From Gammaproteobacteria bacterium (GTDB lineage Bacteria; Pseudomonadota; Gammaproteobacteria; Pseudomonadales; Moraxellaceae): a stretch of DNA of 64,000 nt. The stretch is taken from the NCBI GenBank assembly GCA_028868515.1, contig JAGWUI010000001.1, positions 124,001-188,000 of the forward strand, written 5' to 3'. Positions within the stretch are counted from its first letter, which is position 1, and the number at the start of each line of letters is the position of its first letter. A program made the position numbers and the translations under genes. The notes beneath the pieces were generated by a model. That model was not told the DNA's origin. It searched no databases and was given only the letters and a program-made list of their open reading frames with translations. Shown piece after piece: positions 46,342 to 55,243 of this stretch.

Positions 46342-48696
46342 TCAACCTATCTGATCAACAGAAGCCGCTCCTCCATCAGCATGCGTTTGCATGTGGAAGG
46401 GCTTCTGCGTTAGATCTGCTCGATTAAACCGATAACGCATGTATCCAGCAATGTCGTCCTCATGCGAAGAAATTATTAATTGTCTATCTTTCAACTCACA
46501 TCTCAATAAATCAGTTAATGACGCGATATTGATTTCATCTAAGGACTGAGCAGGATCGTCAATTAAAACAAAAGCACTTTCTGAGTAGACACGATTCAAC
46601 GAAAAGAAGAACGACAAGCTTAACGCAGACAGCTGCCCAGAACTCATGGAAAGAGTTGCATCATGCTCAGACCTCTCTGCTGTACAGAACTGTATCTTAT
46701 TCCCGTCTCCATAATCAATAAAAAGACCAAGACCGCGTTGGTAGTTTTGGATCAAACGACCACTATAGATATGAAAAATTAACTCAATGTTGGAAATAAT
46801 TCGTGCTGAATAATCGCGCTCAGTTCTCGTCAATAAATTCTTCAGAAGAGATATTCTTTCTTTAGCAGCTATAGCAGCATTAATAGCATTCTGCTGTTTT
46901 GTGAAATCCTGCTTAGCAGCCTGAAGCGTAACGTTTTGCAGCTGTCTGTATTTTAAAGTAATGTAATTCCTTTTATCTAAAACTTGTTGGCGCTCCATAG
47001 TATAAAAATCATCAGTTTTGGCAAAGGTATCCTTTATGATTCGCTCCCAGCCAACTGGTGGTGCTTCGCCTTCGATCTGCTTAAGATCTCTTATTGTTGT
47101 GACAAGCTTCTCCTTTCGAGAAGCAAGCTCAATTGAATTATCAGAAAAAACTTCACTATATTCAATTTTTAGTTCAGTAAGACGTGCATTCAATCGTCTT
47201 AATTCTTCGAAGGTATTTAAATTCTTTCCAAGTTCGGTGTACAGAGCGCCTTCAAATATTTTCTCTAATAACTCCGATTCGGTTGTTAAGCTATTTTTAA
47301 TCGGATCCAATGTTATAGATATTAAACTGTGGATTTCCTGCAATCGTGCAGCATAAGCTCCGATATCATTTTCATATACTTTAGTTGTATCTGAGATTGC
47401 TTGCGCAAGTTTTTCAACCGTCTCCCAATCGACCCCGCACAAAGCACAATGTGTTCCTTCTTCGTCAAAAGCCTGCTTATGCTTTTTAAATAAATCAGCT
47501 CGAAGCTGATTTAGTTCAAGTATTTTTGCTGATTTACCGTTGAGTAGTTTAACAAGCTCATTACGACTTACTATCAAAGGTTCTAGACTATCACTGATAG
47601 TGGAACCACTCGCTTTAACTACAACTAAATCTTCAATCGTAATTGTATTTGGAGATTTGGCTAATACAAGCAGTACTTTGACCAAAGTTGCGAGTCGCTG
47701 ATGCTGAGCCTTAAGTACCTCATACCGATCAATATGTCTTCCAACTGATACGGCCACAGATAAAAGCTTATCTTTCTCAGCAATATAGCGCTCAATATCT
47801 GCATTTTTGAAACGGACACGCACTTCATCTTTACGAGCAAGTGTCTCAGCTAACAGGTCTAAGTCAGCAATAAATAGTCGATAGCGTGCTTCATCAAGTT
47901 GTAAGAATGGATCAACCAAATCCCAAGAGGGGGTTGGCTCGCAACTTGAGATTTTTTTATACTCGGTCAGCGTTTCTTGTGATGAATCGATTTTCGAAAG
48001 TTGATCAATATATTCTTTTAATACAGCCAATTTTTGTTGTGCAGCAGATGAGCTTTCTGAAGTAAGTCGTTTCTCAACTTTTAAGCAAAGACTTATTTGC
48101 TCTTTTGTCTCATGAGTTTTAAGAAGCTCGTTTAGAGCAGCTTTTCGACTAGCAATACTCTTCGCAAAAATAAAGTTGCTTTGACCTTGCTGGAGGTAGT
48201 TAAGCATTGAATAGTTCTTACTGAAACTCTCCCCGAAAAGACTATCGATATGATTTGAAGGTAAAATTTCACCTAAAGCATCGGATCTAAAATCAGTTAG
48301 GGCATATAATTTGAATATATCAAACTTATTTGCTTTATTATTATTCGGTAACTTTAAATCGGCTACTGTAGCAACCCTAGCGAAGCACAAGTGCTCATTG
48401 CCGCTAGTGCTTGAAATTTCAATCTTAATCTTAAGGTCTTTCTCACCACCCTTAACATTCCAATACAAATTATCGCTGTATCTCGTTTTGCTTCCACCCA
48501 TCACAGTGTCACAAAGATCTGTAATTCGAGAGATACCTCCTGTCAGCGCAAGTTCAATGGCATCAAAAACGGTTGTTTTTCCATATCCATTTGGCCCTTC
48601 TAGCGTTAATAACGAGCAAGATTCAAAATTAAAATCAACAAATGAAAACGCTTTAAACCCTTGAATTTGTAACCTTGATATTTTCCAACTCTTCAT
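46342..48696 (-). CDS. ABC-three-component system SMC/Rad50-like ATPase
   Basis: A 784-residue ABC ATPase of the SbcC/Rad50 type. Walker A is GPNGYGKTT (residues 34-42); a long coiled-coil middle carries a zinc-hook-like CALC (Cys417, Cys420); the signature is SMSSGQLSAL; Walker B is SAFVLIDDPAQSLDE. Its start lies 44 bp inside the preceding gene, with AGGAG ahead of the ATG. With the two upstream genes it forms an ABC-3C set (ATPase, middle component, nuclease-type component), a class proposed to act in biological conflict, for example against phage. Function by family inference. Confidence 0.82.
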   Translation of the reverse strand: MKSWKISRLQIQGFKAFSFVDFNFESCSLLTLEGPNGYGKTTVFDAIELALTGGISRITDLCDTVMGGSKTRYSDNLYWNVKGGEKDLKIKIEISSTSGNEHLCFARVATVADLKLPNNNKANKFDIFKLYALTDFRSDALGEILPSNHIDSLFGESFSKNYSMLNYLQQGQSNFIFAKSIASRKAALNELLKTHETKEQISLCLKVEKRLTSESSSAAQQKLAVLKEYIDQLSKIDSSQETLTEYKKISSCEPTPSWDLVDPFLQLDEARYRLFIADLDLLAETLARKDEVRVRFKNADIERYIAEKDKLLSVAVSVGRHIDRYEVLKAQHQRLATLVKVLLVLAKSPNTITIEDLVVVKASGSTISDSLEPLIVSRNELVKLLNGKSAKILELNQLRADLFKKHKQAFDEEGTHCALCGVDWETVEKLAQAISDTTKVYENDIGAYAARLQEIHSLISITLDPIKNSLTTESELLEKIFEGALYTELGKNLNTFEELRRLNARLTELKIEYSEVFSDNSIELASRKEKLVTTIRDLKQIEGEAPPVGWERIIKDTFAKTDDFYTMERQQVLDKRNYITLKYRQLQNVTLQAAKQDFTKQQNAINAAIAAKERISLLKNLLTRTERDYSARIISNIELIFHIYSGRLIQNYQRGLGLFIDYGDGNKIQFCTAERSEHDATLSMSSGQLSALSLSFFFSLNRVYSESAFVLIDDPAQSLDEINIASLTDLLRCELKDRQLIISSHEDDIAGYMRYRFNRADLTQKPFHMQTHADGGAASVDQIG

Positions 48697-49339
48697 TTAA
48701 CAACTCCTGAACAAGAGCCTCAGCATCCTCTTGTGTATTTTTATATTTAGAAACAAGTTCAAATGTTTTTTGCAAATTTTCTTCACTAACACTCGCAGAG
48801 ATACTATCAGACAATGTTTGTAGGGATTTTTCAGATCGTGGAACTTCTAAAAAAGGCAGTTTAATAAATGTCCGTGCTACGACACTATAAAAAGAAGGAT
48901 CTAATGGATTTTTTTTATAATCTCCAAACTCATCCATTTTTAGAATTACAGTTTTAAAATCCAGAAAGCTCTTCCCAGATATTGCTCGCTCTTCAGCATC
49001 TGAAAAATACAGAAAATATTTCTTAAAGTGGTATGGGTTTTCTTCAAGCTCCAACACTTTGTTTTCGATCTTTTTAAAATCTGAAAGATTAGTAAGTTGA
49101 TGGATCAGTACTAAATCACAATTCTTATTAAAGGATGGCTCAATAACCAAAGTCTGCGGCAAAACACTTATAACCTCTTCATGAATTTCATCAACAGTTT
49201 TAATTGAAAATAAAGTCTTAAGAACAAGGTATCGTTCAGAATCACCACTTTTTCTGCTAAAAAATATTGTTTGATCAGTTGACTTTACTAACTCAAAACC
49301 ATGATTTATAGCTGCTTCAACCAATATAGTTTCAAGCAT
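48653..49339 (-). CDS. ABC-three-component system middle component
   Basis: A 228-residue mixed alpha/beta protein (LVEAAINHGFELVKSTDQTI; CDLVLIHQLTNLSDFKK; NPYHFKKYFLYFSDAE). It has the size and position of the ABC-3C middle component: overlapping the nuclease-type gene by 8 bp and the ATPase gene by 44 bp. The first ~150 residues look like a compact domain; the C-terminus is helical and acidic (EDAEALVQELLNEELEN). Its role is probably to couple ATPase and effector. No catalytic motif seen. Confidence 0.7.
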   Translation of the reverse strand: MLETILVEAAINHGFELVKSTDQTIFFSRKSGDSERYLVLKTLFSIKTVDEIHEEVISVLPQTLVIEPSFNKNCDLVLIHQLTNLSDFKKIENKVLELEENPYHFKKYFLYFSDAEERAISGKSFLDFKTVILKMDEFGDYKKNPLDPSFYSVVARTFIKLPFLEVPRSEKSLQTLSDSISASVSEENLQKTFELVSKYKNTQEDAEALVQELLNEELENIKVTNSRV

Positions 49340-50555
49340 TTAATTCCCCCTTGGCTATCTTCATCGATATAATCGACACAGGAAGTTCTCGTATAATATT
49401 ATTGGACACATTACCAGTAACAGGACTTTTTGTAATTTTATCAGACTCACCAGTTACGTTGATATCATCATGTGCCTCGGCTCCAGTTATTAAAGTATTG
49501 TATTCATACAAAACATTAGCTAAATGCGGATTTCTACGGATTTGCTTAAGTAAACCCGCCTTGAACAAAGGGAGTCTTTTATTTGAAAGTTTAAGCGCAG
49601 TTGGAAGATACCTTTTTGTGTCCTTTGAGTAATGAGGAAGACCTGCCAGTACGATCGCTTGAGAAATTTCTGAAATGATATCAGCGTAATTTTGGATATC
49701 TTCATCTCGTATTTTTTCATTTTCAGATGAGGGGCGAAGTGAATGCATAACAGATAAAATATCTGGATCACTCATTTCATAAATGAACCGAAATATATTC
49801 CCAAATCCACCAATCTGCTCAACTGTAAAAAAATCTGTGTTGCTTGCCACATAGTCTTCAAAAACACTAGCGAATACCATTCGTAACTCTTTCAATTGAT
49901 ACGGCATATCCACGATAGCATTGAAATCTGTGCGGATAATTCCCTCCAACTCATCACTATTAATAATCTGGGTGTATGCTGCCTTATTCTCGGACATCCC
50001 GCTATGGATTAGCGCGTGAATTTTCACTACTTTTGCTGTAATAAGCTCAGAGAGAAAGCAATATTTATGCTCCAATAACAATTCAGAAGATGGCAACTTA
50101 TGCTTTGCTAAATACTCTTGAATCTTACTCTTTGTAATTTTTTCTATATCATCTAGCTTGCAAAATGGATCCGCTCCATATTTATAGAACTGAACTGTTG
50201 CCCCTTTAGAGTTAGTGTAATCAGTTGAATCATCTATGGGGTTAGCAATATGGAAATAGCGGCTCGTCAAGGAGTTACAATCAGTTTCGATACTGCTAGA
50301 TTTATCTAATGCAGTGGTGAATGTGGATCTATAAGGCGATATTTTAGCTTTCACTTGGTGAATCGAAATTGCTTTTTCAGCAACATAAATTGCAAAGTCG
50401 TCTGTACTATCAAGCTGTAATTTAAAGCTTGTCACTGTAGTTCCGAGATGTGCTTGGTCACAGAGCAGCGTAATTGAATGATAGAGTGCGACCTTGCCTT
50501 GGTAGACAAAGCCTCCCCATGAAGAGATGGCGCTGGCTGGCAAAGAAGAAGTCAC
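49332..50555 (-). CDS. ABC-three-component system effector with Cap4/DUF4297-like nuclease domain
   Basis: A 407-residue protein starting at GTG behind AGGAG. The N-terminal part resembles DUF4297/Cap4-type nucleases: SWGGFVYQGKVALYHSI, then LDSTDDFAIY and SIHQVKAK, giving a D...QxK pattern typical of a PD-(D/E)xK site. The C-terminal part (about 280-390) is the conserved ABC-3C C-terminal domain. It would cut DNA when triggered by the partner ATPase. Upstream (50556-50700) is an AT-rich leader followed by the repeat block at 50707. Confidence 0.72.
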   Translation of the reverse strand: MTSSLPASAISSWGGFVYQGKVALYHSITLLCDQAHLGTTVTSFKLQLDSTDDFAIYVAEKAISIHQVKAKISPYRSTFTTALDKSSSIETDCNSLTSRYFHIANPIDDSTDYTNSKGATVQFYKYGADPFCKLDDIEKITKSKIQEYLAKHKLPSSELLLEHKYCFLSELITAKVVKIHALIHSGMSENKAAYTQIINSDELEGIIRTDFNAIVDMPYQLKELRMVFASVFEDYVASNTDFFTVEQIGGFGNIFRFIYEMSDPDILSVMHSLRPSSENEKIRDEDIQNYADIISEISQAIVLAGLPHYSKDTKRYLPTALKLSNKRLPLFKAGLLKQIRRNPHLANVLYEYNTLITGAEAHDDINVTGESDKITKSPVTGNVSNNIIRELPVSIISMKIAKGELNA

Positions 50556-50706
50556 GCAAGCTCCTGATTCTTTATTAAATTTCTAATTGAGCTATACATT
50601 GATCTCGAATCAACGCAGTCGATGATTTAAAATACCATTTTTTTAACTACTTAAAGTAAAACTACGCCATTTATTATTCATATTTTTTAAAAATTGTCAG
50701 AGACGT

Positions 50707-50864
50707 GTTGCAATAACCCGTTTTAAAGAAGCAACATATCGGTCAAACCCATGTATGCAACGTGCATTGACACTGGATCATGATTAATTTGTTTATAATG
50801 TTGCATTTAAGTATAAGCAACGCTTCCGTAACTATATAGTTCTGATAATAAGTACTGCGCTAAT
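50707..50864. repeat. GCAAC repeat block, copy 1
   Basis: GTTGC at 50707, then GCAAC at 50731, 50757 and 50817 (offsets 24, 50, 110), then CCGTAACTATATAGTT (50826-50841) and TACTGCGCTAAT (50853-50864). The block at 54110-54265 repeats this order with offsets 24, 48, 107. An extra GTTGC is at 50800. A weak tail-like echo (AACTACTT...ACTACGCCAT) is at 50645-50670. It fills the 500-bp gap between the ABC-3C operon and the YaaC-like gene, with no gene seen from 50865 to 51062. Likely a recombinase or regulator site cluster. Confidence 0.7.
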
Positions 50865-51062
50865 TCATTGAATAAAAAGACTTATCAAAGAAAAACTCAT
50901 CATCTTCATGCCACATATTGATAACCCTTCTATTTCTTAACATCGCATGATCATCCTAGAAAGAATTGTGGAAAATTTTCAGCACTCAAGATTGCTAAAT
51001 CTACTTAACTCGATTAAAACAAGTTATGTAAAAATTAAAAAATGATGCTCAAAGGATGAATT

Positions 51063-52589
51063 ATGAATACAGGTTCCCAACAACGTCTTGAAATTTTAAG
51101 AAGAGATGTTGAAAGAATAATCATACAACCACTAACTAGTCATTCATGGGTAGCAAAAATAGATCAAGAATGTCCTGATGGTGACGGATATCTAATAATT
51201 TCAGCATGCCGAGCAAATTTTACTCATCGTATTGCTGTTTTATATTCATGTGGTACCAGTAACCAGACATATAAAAAACTTGAACAACAAGTTGACCACA
51301 TTTTTTATAATGGTCAGCCATATCATGTCTCTGAATACGCCTACGGTATTGGCAAGCCCGTTAGTCCTGTAGAAGAATTTCACTCAGTGATGCTCAAATG
51401 GAACTCTGCTAGCAGTGGGAAATTTGCTCCGATAAGTACAGACCAAGAACCTATTACAGCTGCTCCCACTACTCACCGACTTCTACTTTCAGAAGAACCT
51501 GTAAAAGCAATTTGGCTTAGATTAAGACAAATGCAAAGCATTAAATTTTCTAAGAAAATAATTATAGAAAGGATTAAACAAGATCAAATATCACTTGATG
51601 AAGAAATAATTCTTTCTAAAGCAGAGGGTCTTGCATATTCAATTAGAAATGCTGCTGACTATTTTCACGAATCGGATACTAAAAATCTTAGCCAACGAAT
51701 ACTCAATCTTTATTATGGCAGCCTAAGTTTAGCCTTTTCTGAAATGCTTGCATCGCCATCTGGACCAAAAACATTGGGAGAAATCGAAAGCTTCACAAAA
51801 CAAGGTCATGGATTAGCGACTATTGATGGTCAACATGAAAGCATGAGTGACCTGGTTATTATTGGTTTAACTCAAGGCTTCTTTCCGTCTTGGATGAAAG
51901 CAATAAATCAAACTTTCATAGGTGCAGCTAAAAAACCACGCCAATATAATGAGATTGCTAATTTAACAGAAAATAGCTGGATTACAATTGAGCAACTTTT
52001 TGCAACAATACCAGAAGTATCTGATTTGTTCACAGATGTTTTTGAAGGAGCACCGAGGTATGTCATCCCAAACTATGACCAAAGCTTAAATCACAATCAC
52101 AGTTTTAATTTCACTTCCAAAACTGCACCTGTAATAAGTCAGAGCTATATAAACCTAATAGATGATTCAACTAGATTAACACTAGAAGATATTGCACTAT
52201 TCCCTGGTCCAATCAGTGAAATTCGTGAAATTCAATCCTCCAATTCTGGTAAACACTTTCAAGCAGCAATCAGTCATGAGGGATTGAAGTATTGGTGGCA
52301 AGCATTAGATATTCATCATAGTCCTTTTAAGCGCGATGCTCTTATACTTCCTATTTTTGGTGGTGTTAGTGAAAGTAGAGCTATCTGCGTCACACTACTT
52401 TATGCATTATCAATCATTGTGAGATATAGACCAAGTATATGGCGACGCATACAAGAGGGTGACTTCGATCATTACAGAGTAATTATAGAGACATTTCTTA
52501 CTATTGTTGAACGTGTACTGCCAGAACAGTTTTTAGAAAAAATAACAGGACAAAAAGTATTTGCTAAACAACCGGGATCAATGTTTTAG
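51063..52589 (+). CDS. YaaC-like protein (HEPN-related), unknown function
   Basis: A 508-residue protein with AAGGA ahead of its ATG. The C-terminal half resembles the YaaC family: QRILNLYYGSLSLAFSEML, then KQGHGLATI, and LYALSIIVRYRPSIWRRI near the end. YaaC-like proteins are distant HEPN relatives. The N-terminal ~130 residues form an unassigned alpha/beta domain (LTSHSWVAKIDQECPDGDGY). No catalytic motif is clear. It is convergent with a HEPN gene and lies between the two GCAAC repeat blocks, so the two genes look like one exchangeable module. A defence role is inference. Confidence 0.55.
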   Translation: MNTGSQQRLEILRRDVERIIIQPLTSHSWVAKIDQECPDGDGYLIISACRANFTHRIAVLYSCGTSNQTYKKLEQQVDHIFYNGQPYHVSEYAYGIGKPVSPVEEFHSVMLKWNSASSGKFAPISTDQEPITAAPTTHRLLLSEEPVKAIWLRLRQMQSIKFSKKIIIERIKQDQISLDEEIILSKAEGLAYSIRNAADYFHESDTKNLSQRILNLYYGSLSLAFSEMLASPSGPKTLGEIESFTKQGHGLATIDGQHESMSDLVIIGLTQGFFPSWMKAINQTFIGAAKKPRQYNEIANLTENSWITIEQLFATIPEVSDLFTDVFEGAPRYVIPNYDQSLNHNHSFNFTSKTAPVISQSYINLIDDSTRLTLEDIALFPGPISEIREIQSSNSGKHFQAAISHEGLKYWWQALDIHHSPFKRDALILPIFGGVSESRAICVTLLYALSIIVRYRPSIWRRIQEGDFDHYRVIIETFLTIVERVLPEQFLEKITGQKVFAKQPGSMF

Positions 52590-52621
52590 GATAATGAGTC
52601 ACATTTTCCTTTGTTCTTGTT

Positions 52622-52682
52622 ATTCCAATCTAAAGAAGTTCGCCCATTCCTTCGTCATTCGGTCACATCTTTAGATTGGAAT
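52622..52682. terminator. 15-bp inverted repeat at the 3' ends of convergent genes
   Basis: ATTCCAATCTAAAGA (52622-52636) and TCTTTAGATTGGAAT (52668-52682) are perfect complements with a 31-nt loop. The right arm lies inside the last codons of the HEPN gene. No T-run, so termination is uncertain; it may serve both directions. Confidence 0.45.
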
Positions 52683-54006
52683 TAAATAGCTTTGTTTCGT
52701 CATACGAAGCTTCTTTAGCAACTAACTCAGCAGCATTTTTCTGAATAATTTTTTTTACTTCAGATAGTTCGTATAACTTTTCTTCAACGAAATAAATCAT
52801 GATATAGACAACACTTATAACCCAAACAGATAGCTCTTCAACATCGCTAACCTGAATATGGTCATACATCGCGCTATGTGTTATCTCACTTCTAAGTTTA
52901 TAAAATTTTTTTGCAGTTTTTTTGTAGTCGGAATATTTAATATTTTTTGGACTTGTATGAGGGAAAATTCTATCTATAGTTTTTAATACAGTAGCAATGC
53001 CTACGGCATTTGCAGTTGTAACCTCTTCATGATCTATCGAAAAAAAACATTCAATGCAGCTCCAAAGCTTCAAGAACTTCATACCTAGGACTGGCTCCTT
53101 ATATGCCTCTCCAAACCAGTATAAACAACGACATATTGCTGATTCAATTTCATTTTTATTCTTTTTATCAACCATTTTTGGCAAAGAAATGTGAAAGGAA
53201 GTCTTTTTAAATCCAATCATCATAATTTCATCAATATTTACAATGGAGAAAGTACCAAGTGAACTTTTGTACGATAGTGAACTTGGTACTCCTTCTTCCC
53301 ATGACAATTGGGTTAGGGTTTTATAGCCATCCATATTATTAAGCAATAATCTAATACGAGAACAAGTAAAATATTTGGAAGAACAGGCTGTTATATAAAT
53401 TAAAAAAATGGATAAATGGTGTTGTGTGTATGAGGTTACATACTCTTCAGCATACTTTTCACTTCCGTAAATAGTAATTTTAGACCAATAATTATGGGAT
53501 TCGTATCTCTTTAAAATAAGATCTTTAAAAACACCATCTACTAAATTAAATTTCTCAAAAAAATCTTCTTTTCTCTCTTCTAGAGTAATTTCTCCTATTT
53601 GAAATTTACAACCTTGTTCTATGGTTATGCCTTCAGTTGGTATCAAAAGATTTAAATTTTTCTTGAGCGAATTTAAAGTGACATGTAATTTTTCTATTAT
53701 TTCCTCTATAGTTGGCTTGGTGTTTTTACTTAAAAATTCAACATATATTCTTCTTAACTCACGAAAAACATCATTATTGGTTACATTTTGGAATTCAATA
53801 GAATTTATAATTATTTCAAATAAGTCTCTAAAAGAAGCTCTTGCTCTTTCAGTTAAGTAACATTGGCTACCATTCATCGTTATTTCGCTAATTATATGAT
53901 CTCTTGGAGCAATTTTTCTAAAGTCCTTCTCAATGTTTTTTGTAATGTCTTTACAAAAAAGCATATTGAGTTGCCTATCGCACTTTTTTATGAATTTACT
54001 ATCCAT
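52663..54006 (-). CDS. HEPN-domain protein (ApeA-like)
   Basis: A 447-residue, Lys/Ile-rich protein. The C-terminal ~170 residues contain KFLKLWSCIECFFS and FYKLRSEITHSAMYDH; RSEITH (Arg372 to His377) is an RX4H motif of HEPN ribonucleases, and the setting resembles ApeA-type HEPN domains. The N-terminal 250 residues are unassigned. The gene is strongly AT-rich relative to neighbours to the right. It is convergent with the YaaC-like gene. HEPN RNases of this kind abort phage infection by cutting tRNA or mRNA; that role here is inferred. Confidence 0.6.
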   Translation of the reverse strand: MDSKFIKKCDRQLNMLFCKDITKNIEKDFRKIAPRDHIISEITMNGSQCYLTERARASFRDLFEIIINSIEFQNVTNNDVFRELRRIYVEFLSKNTKPTIEEIIEKLHVTLNSLKKNLNLLIPTEGITIEQGCKFQIGEITLEERKEDFFEKFNLVDGVFKDLILKRYESHNYWSKITIYGSEKYAEEYVTSYTQHHLSIFLIYITACSSKYFTCSRIRLLLNNMDGYKTLTQLSWEEGVPSSLSYKSSLGTFSIVNIDEIMMIGFKKTSFHISLPKMVDKKNKNEIESAICRCLYWFGEAYKEPVLGMKFLKLWSCIECFFSIDHEEVTTANAVGIATVLKTIDRIFPHTSPKNIKYSDYKKTAKKFYKLRSEITHSAMYDHIQVSDVEELSVWVISVVYIMIYFVEEKLYELSEVKKIIQKNAAELVAKEASYDETKLFNSNLKM

Positions 54007-54109
54007 TTTTTGTCCAAGCTAATATTTTGATCAGATAGAGTGCGGATCATCAATACGCAACACTGGAATCTCGATTTTTAAATTTTCTAGCATTTGTAGT
54101 TATACACGT

Positions 54110-54265
54110 GTTGCGCTATTTAAAAATAATTAGGCAACAAATCACTAATTTTTTAATGCAACACCATAATTTATTTTATGTGAATACAAACTAGACTTTT
54201 AAATATTTTATTAAAAGCAACACAAACCGTAACTACATAGTTGTTTAAATAAATACTACGCTAAT
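54110..54265. repeat. GCAAC repeat block, copy 2
   Basis: GTTGC at 54110, GCAAC at 54134, 54158 and 54217 (offsets 24, 48, 107), CCGTAACTACATAGTT (54227-54242) and TACTACGCTAAT (54254-54265). Same order, orientation and nearly the same spacing as the block at 50707-50864, 3.4 kb to the left. A further GCAAC is at 54057. It fills the 350-bp gap between the HEPN gene and the DJ-1 type gene; no gene seen. Direct-repeat orientation fits site-specific integration of the interval. Confidence 0.7.
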
Positions 54266-54303
54266 GTGGAAAGGCTACTCACACCTTTTAATTCATTATT
54301 AAA

Positions 54304-54333
54304 CAAAAAAGCCCTGAATCAATTCAGAGCTTT
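54304..54333 (-). terminator. Intrinsic terminator of DJ-1/OYE operon
   Basis: On the minus strand a stem GCTCTGAA / TTCAGGGC (one G-T pair) with loop TTGA is followed by TTTTTT, 23 bp beyond the DJ-1-type stop. Confidence 0.75.
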
Positions 54334-54355
54334 TGCAGTAACTTGCACGAATACA

Positions 54356-55168
54356 TTATTGTGCTTTCAAAAGTTTAACCAGTGCTTCAGCCACAGCGCC
54401 ACTTGATTGTGGATTCTGTCCTGTGATGATTCGACCATCTGTCACAACATAAGAAGTAAATGGAAAAAATGCTTTTGTATAGCGAGCATCACGGCTGACA
54501 AGCTGATCCTGCAAAGAAAAAGGAACTTGCGATTTAATACCTGACAATGTTTCCTCTGTATTAGAGAATCCTGTTACCGATTTTCCAGCAATCAATGGCT
54601 TGCCATTATTATCTTGCAATGGCAATAAACCAGCGACGCCATGACAAACTGCTGCAACAATACCACCTTGACGGTAGATCGATTCGCTAATGTTTTGCAG
54701 AGATTTATTATTTGGAAAATCCCACATTGTGCCATGACCGCCTGTGTAATAAATCGCTTGGTATTGCGTTGGGTCGATTGCATTAGCGGATTTCGTCATC
54801 TTAAGACGTGCCATAAATGCTGGATCAGCCAGATGCGCACGCGCTGAATCATCCAAATAAAAAGACTTCATACTGCGTTCATCCAATGGAATTTCTCCAC
54901 CTTCTGGACTGACAAACTCCATCTGATATCCAGCAGCATGAACAACATCATAGAAATGCGTCAACTCCGTAAACCACAGACCCGTTTTGTCTTTGCGGGT
55001 TGGATAAGTGGAATGATTGGTCATGACAACCAAAATTTTACGAGCATTTTGCATTTGCAAATGATCAGCTTGATCAGATGCTTGAGCATATCCACCAGTC
55101 AAAATCACAGTGAATATTGCCAGCAAGCCATACAAAAAATGATTTAATAAATATCGGTTGTTAAACAT
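54356..55168 (-). CDS. DJ-1/PfpI-family protein with signal peptide (Hsp31-like)
   Basis: A 270-residue class I glutamine-amidotransferase-like protein. An N-terminal signal (LYGLLAIFTVILTGGYAQA) indicates export to the periplasm. The nucleophile elbow is AAVCHGVAG, and YYTGGHGTMWDF provides the conserved His region; FVSPEGGEIPLDE matches the early motif. Hsp31-like proteins act as glyoxalase or deglycase/chaperone against reactive carbonyls. It is 76 bp downstream of the flavin reductase and shares its MerR-controlled promoter, so carbonyl stress is a sensible theme. Confidence 0.85.
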   Translation of the reverse strand: MFNNRYLLNHFLYGLLAIFTVILTGGYAQASDQADHLQMQNARKILVVMTNHSTYPTRKDKTGLWFTELTHFYDVVHAAGYQMEFVSPEGGEIPLDERSMKSFYLDDSARAHLADPAFMARLKMTKSANAIDPTQYQAIYYTGGHGTMWDFPNNKSLQNISESIYRQGGIVAAVCHGVAGLLPLQDNNGKPLIAGKSVTGFSNTEETLSGIKSQVPFSLQDQLVSRDARYTKAFFPFTSYVVTDGRIITGQNPQSSGAVAEALVKLLKAQ

Positions 55169-55243
55169 TTTAGATTCCTCTAGGGATCACATTAAAACCA
55201 TATACCATTGTTATTTAATGCTATTTTTTAAATAACAATCACT

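Noticed and set aside
50707-50864. Integron attC site
   Set aside because: The GTTGC/GCAAC set lacks the paired R and L boxes and hairpin layout of attC, and there is no IntI-type gene nearby.
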